From Bombyx mori (taxonomy: Eukaryota > Arthropoda > Insecta > Lepidoptera > Bombycidae), in contig NC_085109.1 in the NCBI RefSeq assembly GCF_030269925.1, positions 7,564,001 through 7,628,000 on the forward strand: a stretch of DNA of 64,000 nt. Reading direction: 5' to 3'. The notes under the pieces were generated by a model. That model saw only the letters and a list, made by a program, of their open reading frames with translations. It was not told the DNA's origin and ran no database searches. The stretch's first letter is position 1. Every line of letters starts with the position of its first letter. Made by a program: the position numbers and the translations under genes. Shown here piece after piece: positions 1-10,580 of the stretch.

Positions 1-789
1 ATCAAGTATCTTGTCATTTTAACATATTGTGAACTAACCTCAAGAGTTATTGTTTTATTCAAAAATTCATGTTTTATTCAGAGGACTTCATAAATTTCAA
101 TCTTAGCAAATTCAAATACGGCAGAGTTTTTTTTTTTAATCCACGAATATTTTATCTACACTTCACCAGTGAATTTATATGGATAGTTGCTATTATGATC
201 GCTGTAAGATTTACTTATTTTCGTGTGGCCAATTTCTATTTGAGTGTCATTCTTGTATTCGCTTGCGTTTTGCATATTACGTATTATGCGCTACAACGGT
301 AAAGCCAGACCGCGCGATACATTTACGAACGAACAAACGTTACCGATTATCTTGGATTCTTGTTATTCATTTACATCTGTCCGACTTACAGGCCAAAGTA
401 TGTGGGCAAATGCTTTATTTATAGCAGTAAACAAACTTACTATTAGTCTAGTGGCGTCGAAGTTAGAGGTTAAATTATTAATAGACGTTCCTTTTGATTA
501 ATTTAGATATCGATCAATACACTAAATGCAGCACTCTTCACATAACTGAAAACCGAAACGAGTGTATACAATAATTAAAATTACTTTTACTGGTTAATCT
601 CGAATTTGTTATTTTCATTATATTATTTCCACACATTTTTACACAATCCAATTCCACACGATTTTGAATACGCAAATCTGATAGGAGTCGAGAAAAGTTT
701 GAAATTTTAATAAGAAGCATAATAACAAAATATAGGTGTAATTTTTATACAAAACCGAATTTAGCGTAGCGTTCTGAAGACAGTATTTT
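1..789. other. AT-rich non-coding stretch
   Basis: No supported gene. Short open frames near the start lack splice context or any family resemblance and read like chance ORFs in AT-rich DNA. Confidence 0.5.
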
Positions 790-1035
790 ACTGGTGGTAG
801 GACCTCTTGTGAGTCCGCGAGGGTAGGTACCACCACCCTGCCTATTTCTGCCGTGAAGCAGTAATGCGTTTCGGTTTGAAAGGTGGGGCAGCCGTTGTAA
901 CTATACTTGAGACCTTAGAACTTATATCTCAAGGTAGGTGGCGCATTTACGTTGTAAATGTCTATGGGCTCCAGTAACCACTTAACGCCAGGTGGGCTGT
1001 GAGCTCGTCCACCCATCTAAGCAATTAAAAAAAAA
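790..1035 (+). repeat. SINE-like dispersed repeat, near full length
   Basis: About 245 bp from the GGTGGTAGGACCTCTTGTGAG head to the tail GTGAGCTCGTCCACCC, followed by an A-rich end. At least nine more full or partial copies occur in this window on both strands. I recognise it as an abundant silkworm interspersed repeat (Bm1/BMC1-type; the exact name is uncertain). Its 3' tail resembles that of LINE-B at 42572-46250. Confidence 0.85.
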
Positions 1036-1647
1036 GCTAAAAAGACAACACAATCCCTAGCAACAGTTAGTTCCCTACCAATTTTAGTCTACTTTCGTCA
1101 TTGAATTAAAGTTACAATGCAATTTATTTCTTATATTATTTTATTAAAATCAATAGTTCTGTTAGATAATCCTTGATCTAATTAACAGGGATCAGTGTGA
1201 ACGTTCCCTATTAAAAACATCGCATGTTAATTAGCGGAAAACAACAACACAAACTTGTGTATCGCCGTGGGTGCGTGATGCATGCAAACTTCATTCAAAA
1301 ATGTAACACATCCGATAATAGAGTAATAAGTTGCCCACAAATTATGATAATTGTCCATAATGCATATACTGCATTAGCTATGTATATTTGTAAGTGCATT
1401 CACACGACTAATGTAATTTGTAGTTTGACATACCTTCCGGGTAAAGCTTGCACCGCTGTGTTTCCGGTACCGGTACGAAATTAATATTTAAAGGTTAAGG
1501 TTTATAAACTGGGTTATCCGTTCTTGAACAATGAATTTCTTATTGCATCTCAAGTATTGCTATCCTAGCGGGTTATTGTGAACAAATAATCTAATTGAGT
1601 TTAAATTTCAAACAACGCTCATTGTACATTCGTGAATACCTTTTCTT
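1036..1647. other. non-coding stretch
   Basis: AT-rich sequence between two repeats. A small open frame at 1224-1484 has no recognisable domain. Nothing else is supported. Confidence 0.45.
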
Positions 1648-2047
1648 ATCCTACCTGTGCTGATAGCCTTGAGAGGTTATATCAGCTTCGTCCTAACATG
1701 TAGGTGAGCTCACGGGGCTCAAACCGGAGTGTTGCTAACACTGGCCCTAGCAAGAGCAGTGCTTCGCAGAATTTACCACCGGATCGGAAACGCTGAGAAG
1801 ATCCGGTGAGAAATTCAGTGGGCTGTCTTTTTTTTTTTATTGCCTTTGTAGGCAGACGAGCGTACAGCCCACCTGATGGTAAGATGGTTACCGTCGTCCA
1901 TGGACTTCAGCAATGCCAGGAGCATTGCCGTTGGTTAATTCGCTCGTCGAGCCCTTCGTCGCAAGCGACGGGTTCGACGAGGACGGTGACCGGTGCTTGT
2001 GGTACCTAAAAGCACCGTTAATGGATCGGGAGGATCCGTAATAACGT
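1648..2047 (-). mobile_element. LINE-A 3' end, 5'-truncated, carrying a nested insertion
   Basis: Reverse complement of the last ~290 bp of LINE-A (compare 27060-27370), covering the end of ORF2 and the 3' UTR. The copy is split at 1827-1933 by a LINE-B tail and continues at 1934 with GTTAATTCGCTCGTCGAG. A gap in the 'CACTGAGAAG' region marks further small deletions. Confidence 0.85.
1827..1933 (-). mobile_element. LINE-B-type 3' tail nested in LINE-A
   Basis: Poly-T followed by the reverse complement of the LINE-B tail (compare 42572-42690 and 56119-56234): TTGTAGGCAGACGAGCGTAC, then the CCATGGACTTCAGCAATGCC block. LINE-A sequence resumes immediately on both sides, so this insertion is younger than the LINE-A copy. 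Confidence 0.8.
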
Positions 2048-2309
2048 GTAAAGTGAATACCAATAATAGCGTGGTGAGAACATACTCTAGTTTTTCGGGA
2101 GTGTATTTTAATTTTTACGATTCATTTAAATTCGAATACTTTACAGTTTTCGCGGTAACGTGTCGATTGAGGAAAGCCGTAAACCGTTCTCATTACGTAA
2201 AGAGTTATTTATGTTGTATGCGAGTCTATCAAATTGTTAGTTAGACAAAAACATTACAATTTACACAAAATATGCCGTCGAGATACATATTTATGATAAT
2301 AGATAATTT

Positions 2310-2521
2310 ACCTATGAAGTTCAATCAGTCAATCAATGAGCCCTTTAGCCAGAACTTTTAGCACTGTTGGATTTATTTTTTGTATATTTGACAGAATGTC
2401 TCTCAGTTCAGTGTGCCTATTGGCATAGGCTCCCTCCAACACTGTCCATTGTTGTCTATCTTTAACAACCCTCCTCCAGTTAGGACCGGCTATCAATTTT
2501 ATATCATCCACCTATGAAGTT
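2310..2521 (-). mobile_element. RTE-type LINE 3' fragment with 12-bp target duplication
   Basis: Minus-strand frame 2329-2511 reads DDIKLIAGPNWRRVVKDRQQ and ends ..LEGAYANRHTEL. This matches the usual 'W-DDI...AG..W...A.DR..W..LEEAY' C-terminus of RTE-like endonuclease/reverse transcriptases. The insert (2322-2509) is flanked by the direct repeat ACCTATGAAGTT (2310-2321 and 2510-2521). Its 3' end is made of ATTG/ACTG-like short repeats, as in RTE elements. Confidence 0.7.
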
Positions 2522-3130
2522 ACTTTTTTACAATACTGGCCATTTGAATCATAACTTATTTATGGCTGGCAATAAATTCTAATTTAAAATGAATTTCATT
2601 TTTAAAATATGTATTTTATTTTGAAATTCATTCGTTTCTTTATTGATTGATTAGTTTATTGATTTTGTTTTTAATATACGATAAAAATACGAGTATTTGT
2701 GAAATATGAGTACCGTGGCGGTAGTAACGCTCCACAAAAGACTCTCAACATAAATGACATGTTATTACAGTCCATAAAGTTAGACATGTACGTCTTTGTA
2801 CTTTAAAACTTGTCATGTACTTTAAAAATGTAATTCTTAAAGTCGAAATTTCAATCGAAATTTCGACTGTTTTGTTTTTCAAAATAAAGTTCAAATTGGA
2901 ATGTACATTTTTTTTTTCAAAAAACGGCCTTCCCCTGCTAATTAGACTGCAAAAATAAAATTTGACTCCCTCGAAGTGAACGACAACTATAATGCGACCA
3001 TAAGTGGCACGATTTTTATAAAAGTAACAGTTCTGAAGAATAATACGTTTAGCCGTACGTGGCTAAACGTATTATTCTATTAACGTATTTACATTTACAA
3101 GGTATTAACAGGTAACGTATTTACAAGGTA
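2522..3130. other. non-coding stretch with one perfect hairpin
   Basis: AT-rich. It contains the perfect inverted repeat described at 3037-3078; no gene is supported. Confidence 0.45.
3037..3078. repeat. perfect 18-bp inverted repeat, 6-nt loop
   Basis: Arms AGAATAATACGTTTAGCC and GGCTAAACGTATTATTCT are exact reverse complements around GTACGT. Just downstream the words TAACGTATTTACA and ACAAGGTATT recur in direct orientation. No coding role is seen; it could be the core of a small palindromic element. Confidence 0.8.
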
Positions 3131-3135
3131 TTTGC

Positions 3136-3385
3136 GACGTTGAAGTGACAGTGGGCAGGACACATTGCTCGTAGAACGGATGGCCGTTGGGGCCAGAAAC
3201 TTCTTGAGTGGCGACCGCGTACCGGATGAGGTAGCGTGGATAGGCCTCCCACAAGATGGACCGACGATCTATTGAGGTTTACGGGGATCGGCTGGATGCA
3301 GGCAGCGCAGGACCGGTCTTTGTGGCGAGGCTTGGGAGAGTCCTATGTCCAGCAGTGGACGTCTGTGGGCTGATAAGAAGAAGAA
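3136..3385 (+). mobile_element. RTE-type LINE C-terminal fragment
   Basis: Frame reads QWAGHIARRTDGRWGQKLLE, one in-frame TGA, then PPTRWTDDLL ... AQDRSLWRGLGESYVQQWTS and a stop. This is the conserved C-terminus of lepidopteran RTE elements (HmRTE-like). After the stop comes a GATAAGAAGAAGAAGA run, the usual repetitive 3' end. It is a dead, 5'-truncated copy. Confidence 0.75.
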
Positions 3386-3865
3386 GATACGTGGCGTCCG
3401 TATACACTCACCATCAGATGGACCGTATCCACACAACTCAGTGAAGACAGTCGAAAACCACTTTAAGCCCTGATTTTGTGCATTTTTACGATTCGAAATC
3501 ATCATACAAGAATCGATTTAACTTAAATTAACTCGTGAGCAAAGAAAAACAACTTTATTTTTGAACGTATTATTTACCCACGCTTATAACGTCACTCGTT
3601 CCACTTTCCGTATTCTGACCGAACCACAGAACATAAAAGGCAGAGGACAACTGTATTTAGGTGACGAGCTTGAAAGGAGCGGTGTAGGTGTGAAACACAG
3701 ATAATAATCTAGTTCGCTACATACAGAAACTAGGTATTTTGTTTTTGTTGTTGTCTAAATACGGTGATTATCCTGCGGAGATTATCAATTTTTATAACAT
3801 TTAACTGGGGTAGATAGCGGCAATTCTATGTCCCGACATTAGTGTTGTCTATACATCGACAAACA
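3386..3865. other. non-coding stretch
   Basis: No gene supported. Near 3866-3898 a short AACGCCAGGTGAGCCGCATG piece with a T-run is a remnant of a SINE/LINE-B-type tail. Confidence 0.4.
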
Positions 3866-3904
3866 AACGCCAGGTGAGCCGCATGCTCGTCTATTTTTTT
3901 TTGT

Positions 3905-4100
3905 TCCTACCTATGCTGATAGCCTTGAGAAATTATATCAGCTTCTTGACGTCTAGGTGAGCTCACGGGGCTCAAGCCGGGTGTGTTGCTAACACTGGCC
4001 CTAGCAAGAGCAGTGCTTCGCAGAATCTACCACCGGATCGGAAACCGGCGACCCACTAAGAAGATCCGGCGAAAAACTCAGCTGTGTCTATGGGTTAAGT
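3905..4100 (-). mobile_element. LINE-A 3' tail, 5'-truncated
   Basis: Reverse complement of the LINE-A 3' UTR: GCTGATAGCCTTGAGA, then CTAGCAAGAGCAGTGCTTCG, then GATCCGGCGAAAAACTCAG. It ends near the 'TGTCTATGGGTTAA' block, so only non-coding tail remains. Confidence 0.85.
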
Positions 4101-5032
4101 GGACACAATTTTAAATCACATACTTATTTAATTAAAACTCGATTTTCGAATTAATATCTGAATTGATTTTAAATAAGAAACTTACTTTCAGGTAAGAAAT
4201 GCACGGCTATTGCGCGGTGAGCTGCGACCATGCGGTTACGCGCTAAAAACTTGTGCAAATTTTATAAATAAAATGGATTTTTTTCTCTTTCTATACACGG
4301 CAAACAATTTTTAAACTCGTATATAGTTTTTAAAAATAAAACTGAGGTCCTGTTGTCGTCTTATCAGATGATATAGTGTAGCTTTGAGTCCAATTACACA
4401 CTACCGTTATGATCCAAAACAAAGTAAATAAATTTTTAACATATTTTTGTCTAATTTCTTCACGATATGGTGTTTCGCTTTTTTTTTAATAATTTAATCA
4501 CTCACTTGCCGTAGGTAAATGTAATATGAAAGTTTGGTTTTCTTAGTAAATTTTCCTTCACAAACTGCATCCGTCATACAATATATTATTATGTACTATT
4601 ATCGTCGTAACAATATAAATAAATAATACAAACAAAAAGAATACAAAATATTTAACAATATAAATAAATAATACAAACAACAAATAAACAACACAAAATA
4701 TTTAACCTAATAAAAATGCTACTGTGGCAATTTAATGTTTTGTTTTATAAACAAAGCAGCATAATACTCGGCTATTATATAATAAAAGACGTGACCTTGA
4801 AGGTTTAAAACTAAAGTCGGTCTTAATACACAAGTTTTTCAATTAAAAGCTAGGTTTGATGACCGTGCAGTCTATAATTATCTATCTAATTTTATAAAAT
4901 CCAACCAAAACTTTCATTACGTTCAAGGAGTTCCAGAAAAACAAACATTCACTGCTCGTTTACATCGATTCCTAATTACGGAATGTTTTTGGAACGAAAT
5001 TATGTATATTTTCTTATATAGGTAATATTTTT
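4101..5032. other. non-coding stretch
   Basis: AT-rich, with a local direct repeat of AATATAAATAAATAATACAAAC around 4612-4690. No coding signal. Confidence 0.5.
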
Positions 5033-5232
5033 CCTGCCTATTTCAACCGTGAAGCAGTATGCGTTTCGGTTTGAAGGGTGGGGCAGCCGTTAACATACAG
5101 AGACCTCATACCTCAAGGTGGGTGGCGACATCTACATTATAAATGTTTATGGGCTTCGGTAACCACTTAACACCAGGTGGGGTGTGAACTCGTTTATCGA
5201 CATAATAATATGCTTAAAAAAAAAAAAAAATC
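5033..5232 (+). repeat. SINE-like repeat, 5' end missing
   Basis: Begins at the CCTGCCTATTTC block and runs through GTTTGAAGGGTGGGGCAGCC to CACCAGGTGGGGTGTGAACT and a long A-run. Diverged from the 790-1035 copy. Confidence 0.8.
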
Positions 5233-5663
5233 AAAATATATTTGATAATTACAAAACCACTGATCCACATTCTGAATTCGCTGTGACTAACTAAATGTGT
5301 GAATTATTAAAAATGCTTGGTCGCTACCTGTCATACAAAGCTTTTACCAGGATCTTTAGTAAAAGGTTAGCAAAAAATTTCACTTCAATCTAAATAACAA
5401 GACATAGAATGTGAAAAAAAAAAACAATTCCAAATGAATATATATATTTTTTAAATCGAGAACAAAAACATCGCAACACAAAAGTGAAAATTTTGATTAG
5501 CTAAATTCGAAATTTATTCATTTGGACATAAATTAACACTGCCGATTTGTATTTCGACGTGTCTTTGTTATACTTTCGTTCTATTCGTTACACATTTTGA
5601 AATGCTAACATATTAATAATATGTCGTATTGATTCGCCTTTCGATACAAATCTATGTATAACA
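5233..5663. other. non-coding stretch
   Basis: AT-rich; no supported gene or repeat. Confidence 0.45.
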
Positions 5664-5945
5664 GAGCAAAGCCCGGTCACCGTCCTCGTCGAACCCGTCG
5701 CTTGCGACGAAGGGCTCGACGAGCGAATTAACCCCTAGACACAGCCCACTGAGTTTCTCGCCGGATCTTCTCAGTGGGTCGCGTTTCCGATCCGGTGGTA
5801 GATTCTGCGAAGCACTGCTCTTGCTAGGGTCAGTGTTAGCAACTCTCCGGTTTGAGCCCCGTGAGCTCACCTACACACGTTAGGGTGAAGCTGAAATAGC
5901 CTCTCAAGGCTATCAGCATAGGTAGGAAAAAAAAAAAAAAAAAAT
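5664..5945 (+). mobile_element. LINE-A 3' end, 5'-truncated
   Basis: Matches LINE-A from GGTCACCGTCCTCGTCGAAC through CTTGCGACGAAGGGCTCGAC to the end GGCTATCAGCATAGGTAGG and a poly-A of about 18. It retains the last codons of ORF2 plus the 3' UTR. Close to the 23411-27373 copy, so fairly young. Confidence 0.88.
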
Positions 5946-6177
5946 AAAATAAATTAGAGCAAAGCAAATTCGGCGCATTATGGCCGACAGCAGTATTGAC
6001 CCCGATTGTGAAATTCAGAGCATGACGTGAAATACATCTTACCGCTTCATCGATCGCTTCATTATATACGTATTTTGGTACATTTTTATATATCGTGCGG
6101 TAATACATTATGAAAATTTTTAAGTGGGTATTTACTACAACATTTTAATGCTCTTATTCCAGGCCATTTTCTTTATT

Positions 6178-6416
6178 GCTTAGGTGGGTGGACGAGCTCA
6201 CGGTCCACCTGATGTTAAGTGGTTACCGTAGCCCATAGACCTCTACAACGTAGATGTAAACCGCGACCCATCTTGAGACATGAGTTGCAAGGTCTCACTT
6301 TTAACAGTACACGGCTGCCCCGCCTTTCAAACCGAAACGCATTACTGATTTACGGCAGAAATAGGCAGGGTGGTACCTACCCGTGCGGACTCATAAGACG
6401 TCCTACCACCACTCTA
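6178..6416 (-). repeat. SINE-like repeat, near full length
   Basis: Reverse complement of the 790-1035 repeat: GTGGACGAGCTCACGG at the low end, CCTTTCAAACCGAAACGCAT in the middle and a GTCCTACCACCACT end. The block after the 'AAGGTCTCA' region is diverged. Confidence 0.83.
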
Positions 6417-6424
6417 TAAGGGTC

Positions 6425-6744
6425 TCTTAAGGCCTCTTTAAGCGTGCCCCAAATTCTTAGTTACACAAAAAAATAAATACAGTTGGAGCAAAATATATTA
6501 AAATAAAACGCAATCGAATAACGATCACTTATCGACTTTGAAAATCATTTGCCGATAGCTTCAAAATCATTAATAATATGATGTTAAGCAGTTATTAAAA
6601 ATAAAAATCAATATCATCACAAAGTTAGCGATACTTTGAGACATCAGTCTCGATCGAAGTCTTAACGAGGTCTCAATTGCATGAAAATAACAGCTCTCTA
6701 CTCGTGAGACCGTCAAACAAGCAGAACATTCCGGTAGTAGATTC
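6425..6744. other. non-coding stretch
   Basis: AT-rich; nothing supported. Confidence 0.4.
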
Positions 6745-6893
6745 ATTCGCGAAGCAGTTGCTCTTGAGTTGTTAGGTCTGCTTCGGAGGCGCTCGGGCAG
6801 CTGTTAGCAAATCCCACCCCTCCTGGCTGAGTATTTGCTCGCCCACCTGTCCTGGTGAAACTGGAAAGGCCTCCGGGCCACCAGTAATCCTTC
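6745..6893. repeat. possible LINE/SINE tail of another family
   Basis: GC-rich island in AT-rich flanks, containing GGTCTGCTTCGGAGGCGCTC, CAGCTGTTAGCAAATCCCAC and GGCCACCAGTAATCC. It has the look of a dispersed retroelement tail, but no second copy exists in this window, so the call rests on composition and recollection. Confidence 0.4.
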
Positions 6894-6899
6894 AATCAT

Positions 6900-8780
6900 A
6901 AAAAAACAAGCAGAACGAATTCTACGTGTTTCATTATTCATCAGAATAACATTGAACAGATATTTAAAAGATTCTATTATATTCTGGGCTAAGATCAAAC
7001 TACAGCCGCATGACAGCTAGTACACCAGGGCTCTTACTAGGCCGTGGACTCTTTTTATGTAATTATGTAAATCAATAAAAAAATAGTACAGAAATCGAGC
7101 AAACTTAACTTTTAAGATAAGTAACATAAGTTCATTATTTCAACAGCGGTTTGTATCAGATGTAATGATTTAAAGCCGGTATTTAATAAATATTCATGAA
7201 CCGATTTTTAACAAATATATTTACTTACTCGATTCTAGTAGATGACTGTTCGATTTGTGTAGTTGTTGATTATATATTAGGTCGGTACACTAGTGACTTT
7301 ACTAATATGACAAAGAATGACGAAGCATAGAGAAATGTGTTTCAATTAGTAGCACATTATTATAATGAGTAATATTATTACATTAATTATATCGGAATCC
7401 GCGAACGGCTGTGTTTAGTGGGTCAACTGAGGGTCAGTAACACGCTTTTAATAAACAAAACAGACACCACTTGTTCAATTCTATGAAGATATTGAATAAT
7501 AGTTGTATAAAGTATATATTTTCTTCCAATTTCACGATTCGTAGATTAAATTAATACTATGTTTACATTTTTATCTCGCGTTTTTTATGAACAATATTTA
7601 CTGTCGCGAAATTAAATGCTATTTTTCACTCACTCACTCACTTGACTCATTTTGAAATATTTGGATTTCGTCTTTTATTCAAAAATTGACATAGAACTAT
7701 CCTTTTCAGCGACTTTTAGTAATCATATGACCATAAGTAGCTTATAAAAGGAGAAAGCTAGAACTTTAATCGATGTTTTCCAAAAAAACACATTTTTTCA
7801 GTTGGGTCTTTATAATTCTAAAGGTGCGATTTGTTGGTCAATCAATTCACTACGCATTATACTATCTAAATCTGAATGTCTAGGTTATATCATCAGTAAT
7901 TTTCCAGAACAATTCGAACGCGTAGTCCATTATTATGTTTGTTGATCGCGTAAAACGACCGCGACCTTGCCAGGTAAAATTATACTTAATTCAGCAAATC
8001 ATAAAAAAATGCTGTACACTGCACAGCATTGAATTGTATAAAAAATAGTTATACCAGTCATTCTTTATCGTTTCTTTAACGTAATTTTTTTTCGCGAATA
8101 GGTAAATCCTTAAATAACGAGCAAAATTAAAAGACCTTTTTTGTTTGCTTACTCACTAAACGAAGTACCGTTTGAGTTTTGGTATTAAAATAAAAAATAA
8201 TCACGTGCCTTTGTGTCCTTAAAGTTTTTTTTTTTTTTAAATCGGTTAACAATATTTTAAAATAATTTAAATACTTTTTGTGCTCATTTACATATGAACT
8301 AATACATACGTAATGTACTATATAATTAAAATTCTTATCACGTGAAGTTAGTTAAGTAACCATTAGAAAACTGACAACGACATATATTTTCTATAACCAA
8401 ATTAAAAAGAAAACATTGCTTTCACTTTATTCAGTTGATGAACAAGAATATATCCTACATTTATTTATTATTATATCATTTTATTTGGCTTTCTCAAGAA
8501 ATAGATAAAATAAATAAACACACATATTTTTTATGTTAACGATTTCGAATTTTCAAACATCTACGGATCTGCTTAACTTTCTCGAATTTCATCCACAAGT
8601 ACCCATTTAAAAATACAGGATAAAAGGAGAGTGCTACCGAAGCTGAAAATAATATAAGACATATTATAGTACGCCCCATGGAGCATATACTACAAAAGTC
8701 AGAAGTAACCAAAGGTTTCTGTGTAGAAGTTTGAAATGTTAAGATCCCGACCATTGACGACTTCCTTTATGTGGATTCGA
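6900..8780. other. long AT-rich non-coding stretch
   Basis: No supported gene. The minus frame 8536-8754 has a hydrophobic segment and a TTATTTTCAG acceptor-like site inside it, but no family or start is recognisable, so it is not called. Confidence 0.45.
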
Positions 8781-8789
8781 GACAGGAGC

Positions 8790-9545
8790 TAGTACTTCGT
8801 ACGTGGAATTCGGGGCCCAGATATGAGAGCAGTACGAGACTAATATATCATCCATATCAATTTAACTTTCTCATAGAAGATAGCACGTCATCTCGGATCC
8901 CCCCGATCCACTAACGGTGCTTTCAGGTACCTCGGTACCATCGGTCCTCGTCCTAGTCGAACCTGTCGCTTACGACGAAGGGCTCGGCGAGTAAATTAAC
9001 CCACAGACACAACTAGCTCACTGAGTTTCTCGCCGGATCTTCTCAGTGAGTCGTGTTTCCGATCCGGTGGTAGATTCTGCGAAGCAGGGCTCTTGCTAGG
9101 TTAGTGTTAGCAACGTCATCAGGTTTGAGCCCCGTAAGCTCACCTACCAGTTCGGTGAATCAAGAATAACCCCTCGAGGCTAGTAGAATAAGTAGGAAAA
9201 AAAATTAGAAGACAGTGTGCACCGAAATATAAACACTAAGAATTCATATACTGTCAAATGTTTGCAGATAAACTTTTCGGTATTGCGACAACAAGACAAA
9301 TGGGACCTTCTTCGTGGTAAGCTTGCACATTAATTGTTCGCTTACGACACCAGTTTTGCTCGCTTGAACCGATGTCCCAACTAATACTCCTGTGTTTTGT
9401 CTTTCACGGGCGCCCACGACACACTTAATACTGTGGACTAATGAAATTTCAACAATGTAAATCCTGTGGAGAGGGTACTGAATCTTGTGGATTGAAGTGT
9501 GGAAACGTTAATGGTCATAGTATCGGAGATTCAGCCATGCTGTCC
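8790..9545 (-). mobile_element. fossil LINE-B relative interrupted by LINE-A
   Basis: Around 8808-8845 the words GGGGCCCAGATATGAGAGCA resemble LINE-B minus-strand sequence at about 43085. Around 9466-9530 GAATCTTGTGGATTGAAGTG and AACGTTAATGGTCATAGTAT resemble LINE-B at about 43595-43640. The order is as in a minus-strand copy. LINE-A at 8881-9200 lies between the two matches. Confidence 0.5.
8881..9200 (+). mobile_element. LINE-A 3' end, 5'-truncated
   Basis: Starts AGCACGTCATCTCGGATCC, corresponding to LINE-A position ~27058 (end of ORF2). It runs through CTCGCCGGATCTTCTCAGTG to a 3' end AGTAGAATAAGTAGG with an A-run. More diverged than the 5664 copy. Confidence 0.85.
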
Positions 9546-10160
9546 ACATATTAGAGTTCCAAAGGGATTTTATGACATGTACACTTAAACAAAAATACCC
9601 TAAAATCTTAACATAATCTGAAAACCGAATTCCACGTTAACATACATTGCGGGTTAGTTAGTTATATTTGTTTTACAATGCGTGGTGTGCAAAAAACATT
9701 AAAAAGTTATAACTTTCGCTATTTATACATTTCGTAACCGGTTGCATTAAACATATTAAACAAATTACACTCAAATATCAATCAATCGACTCCAAATTAA
9801 AAAAGAAATACTTGAATTCACTTTGAGAGTGAAATTTCAACACAGAAATAGTAGGTACAGTTTGCGTTCGCAAGGTCATAACATTGATGGTCAAACATGA
9901 AGGTTTGATTTCATAAGTAGGTAGGTGGGCAACTAATTAATTACTTTAATTGAAACATTTAAATATTTGATATGAATTGGATGAACTGTTTGTTGTATAA
10001 CTTGATTAATTTCTATTTTAGACAAAAGAAAGTTATGCGCCTGGAAATGTCATTTTCGTCATTAAAGTAGAGAAAATTTGTTCAAAATACATTTAAATAA
10101 TAGCTTGTTACTTCATTTTCGTGATCAAATTTTTAAACACATTTCACATTTTTAATTTTA
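9546..10160. other. non-coding stretch
   Basis: AT-rich; nothing supported. Confidence 0.45.
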
Positions 10161-10580
10161 CTAGTGGTCCCGCAGTAGTCGAATTTCGACTATAATTAAT
10201 TGAAATTATAATTTTCAACATTATTATGATCCTATTGTTACAGATTTCGCCAAGACTACACTATTGACAAATACTCGCAATATTAAAGATAAACAATACT
10301 ACAACCTATTTTCAATTTGACTACAGACTTTAAGCAATAACAAAAATTAGACACTAAACAAAGAGTATAATAATATGTGTGTGTGTCAAATACATGGTAG
10401 TGTGTGTAATGTTTTCTTTATTGATTTAATGTATCTTTTATGCATTATTTAAAAAAAATATTCGCATTGTGCATTTCTTCTCTATATTCTCTATAAGTGT
10501 GGTAAATTTCATACTCCTCCGTCCGCGCAATTTTCGTAAAAAGGGATACAAAGTTTTTGCTTCACGTATTAATATATAGA
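10161..10580 (-). mobile_element. Helitron-like non-autonomous element, family H1, copy 1
   Basis: Read on the minus strand it starts TCTATATATTAATACGTGAA and ends GGGACCACTAG, inserted between A and T. The 5'-TC...CTAG-3' ends and A/T target are Helitron hallmarks. A second copy lies at 57012-57413, sharing CAAATACATGGTAGTGTGTG and TCCGCGCAATTTTC. No Rep/helicase coding. Confidence 0.65.

Noticed and set aside
69..501. Three overlapping plus-strand open frames near the window start
   Set aside because: Overlapping frames in AT-rich DNA with no domain, splice or promoter support.
5652..6108. Minus-strand frames over a LINE-A tail (SNRRVANTDPSKSSASQN-type peptide)
   Set aside because: This peptide is the antisense translation of the LINE-A 3' UTR; it also appears at 16855-17148 for the same reason.
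8536..8754. Minus frame with a hydrophobic segment
   Set aside because: No start, partner exon or recognisable family; it overlaps the edge of a possible LINE-B fossil.
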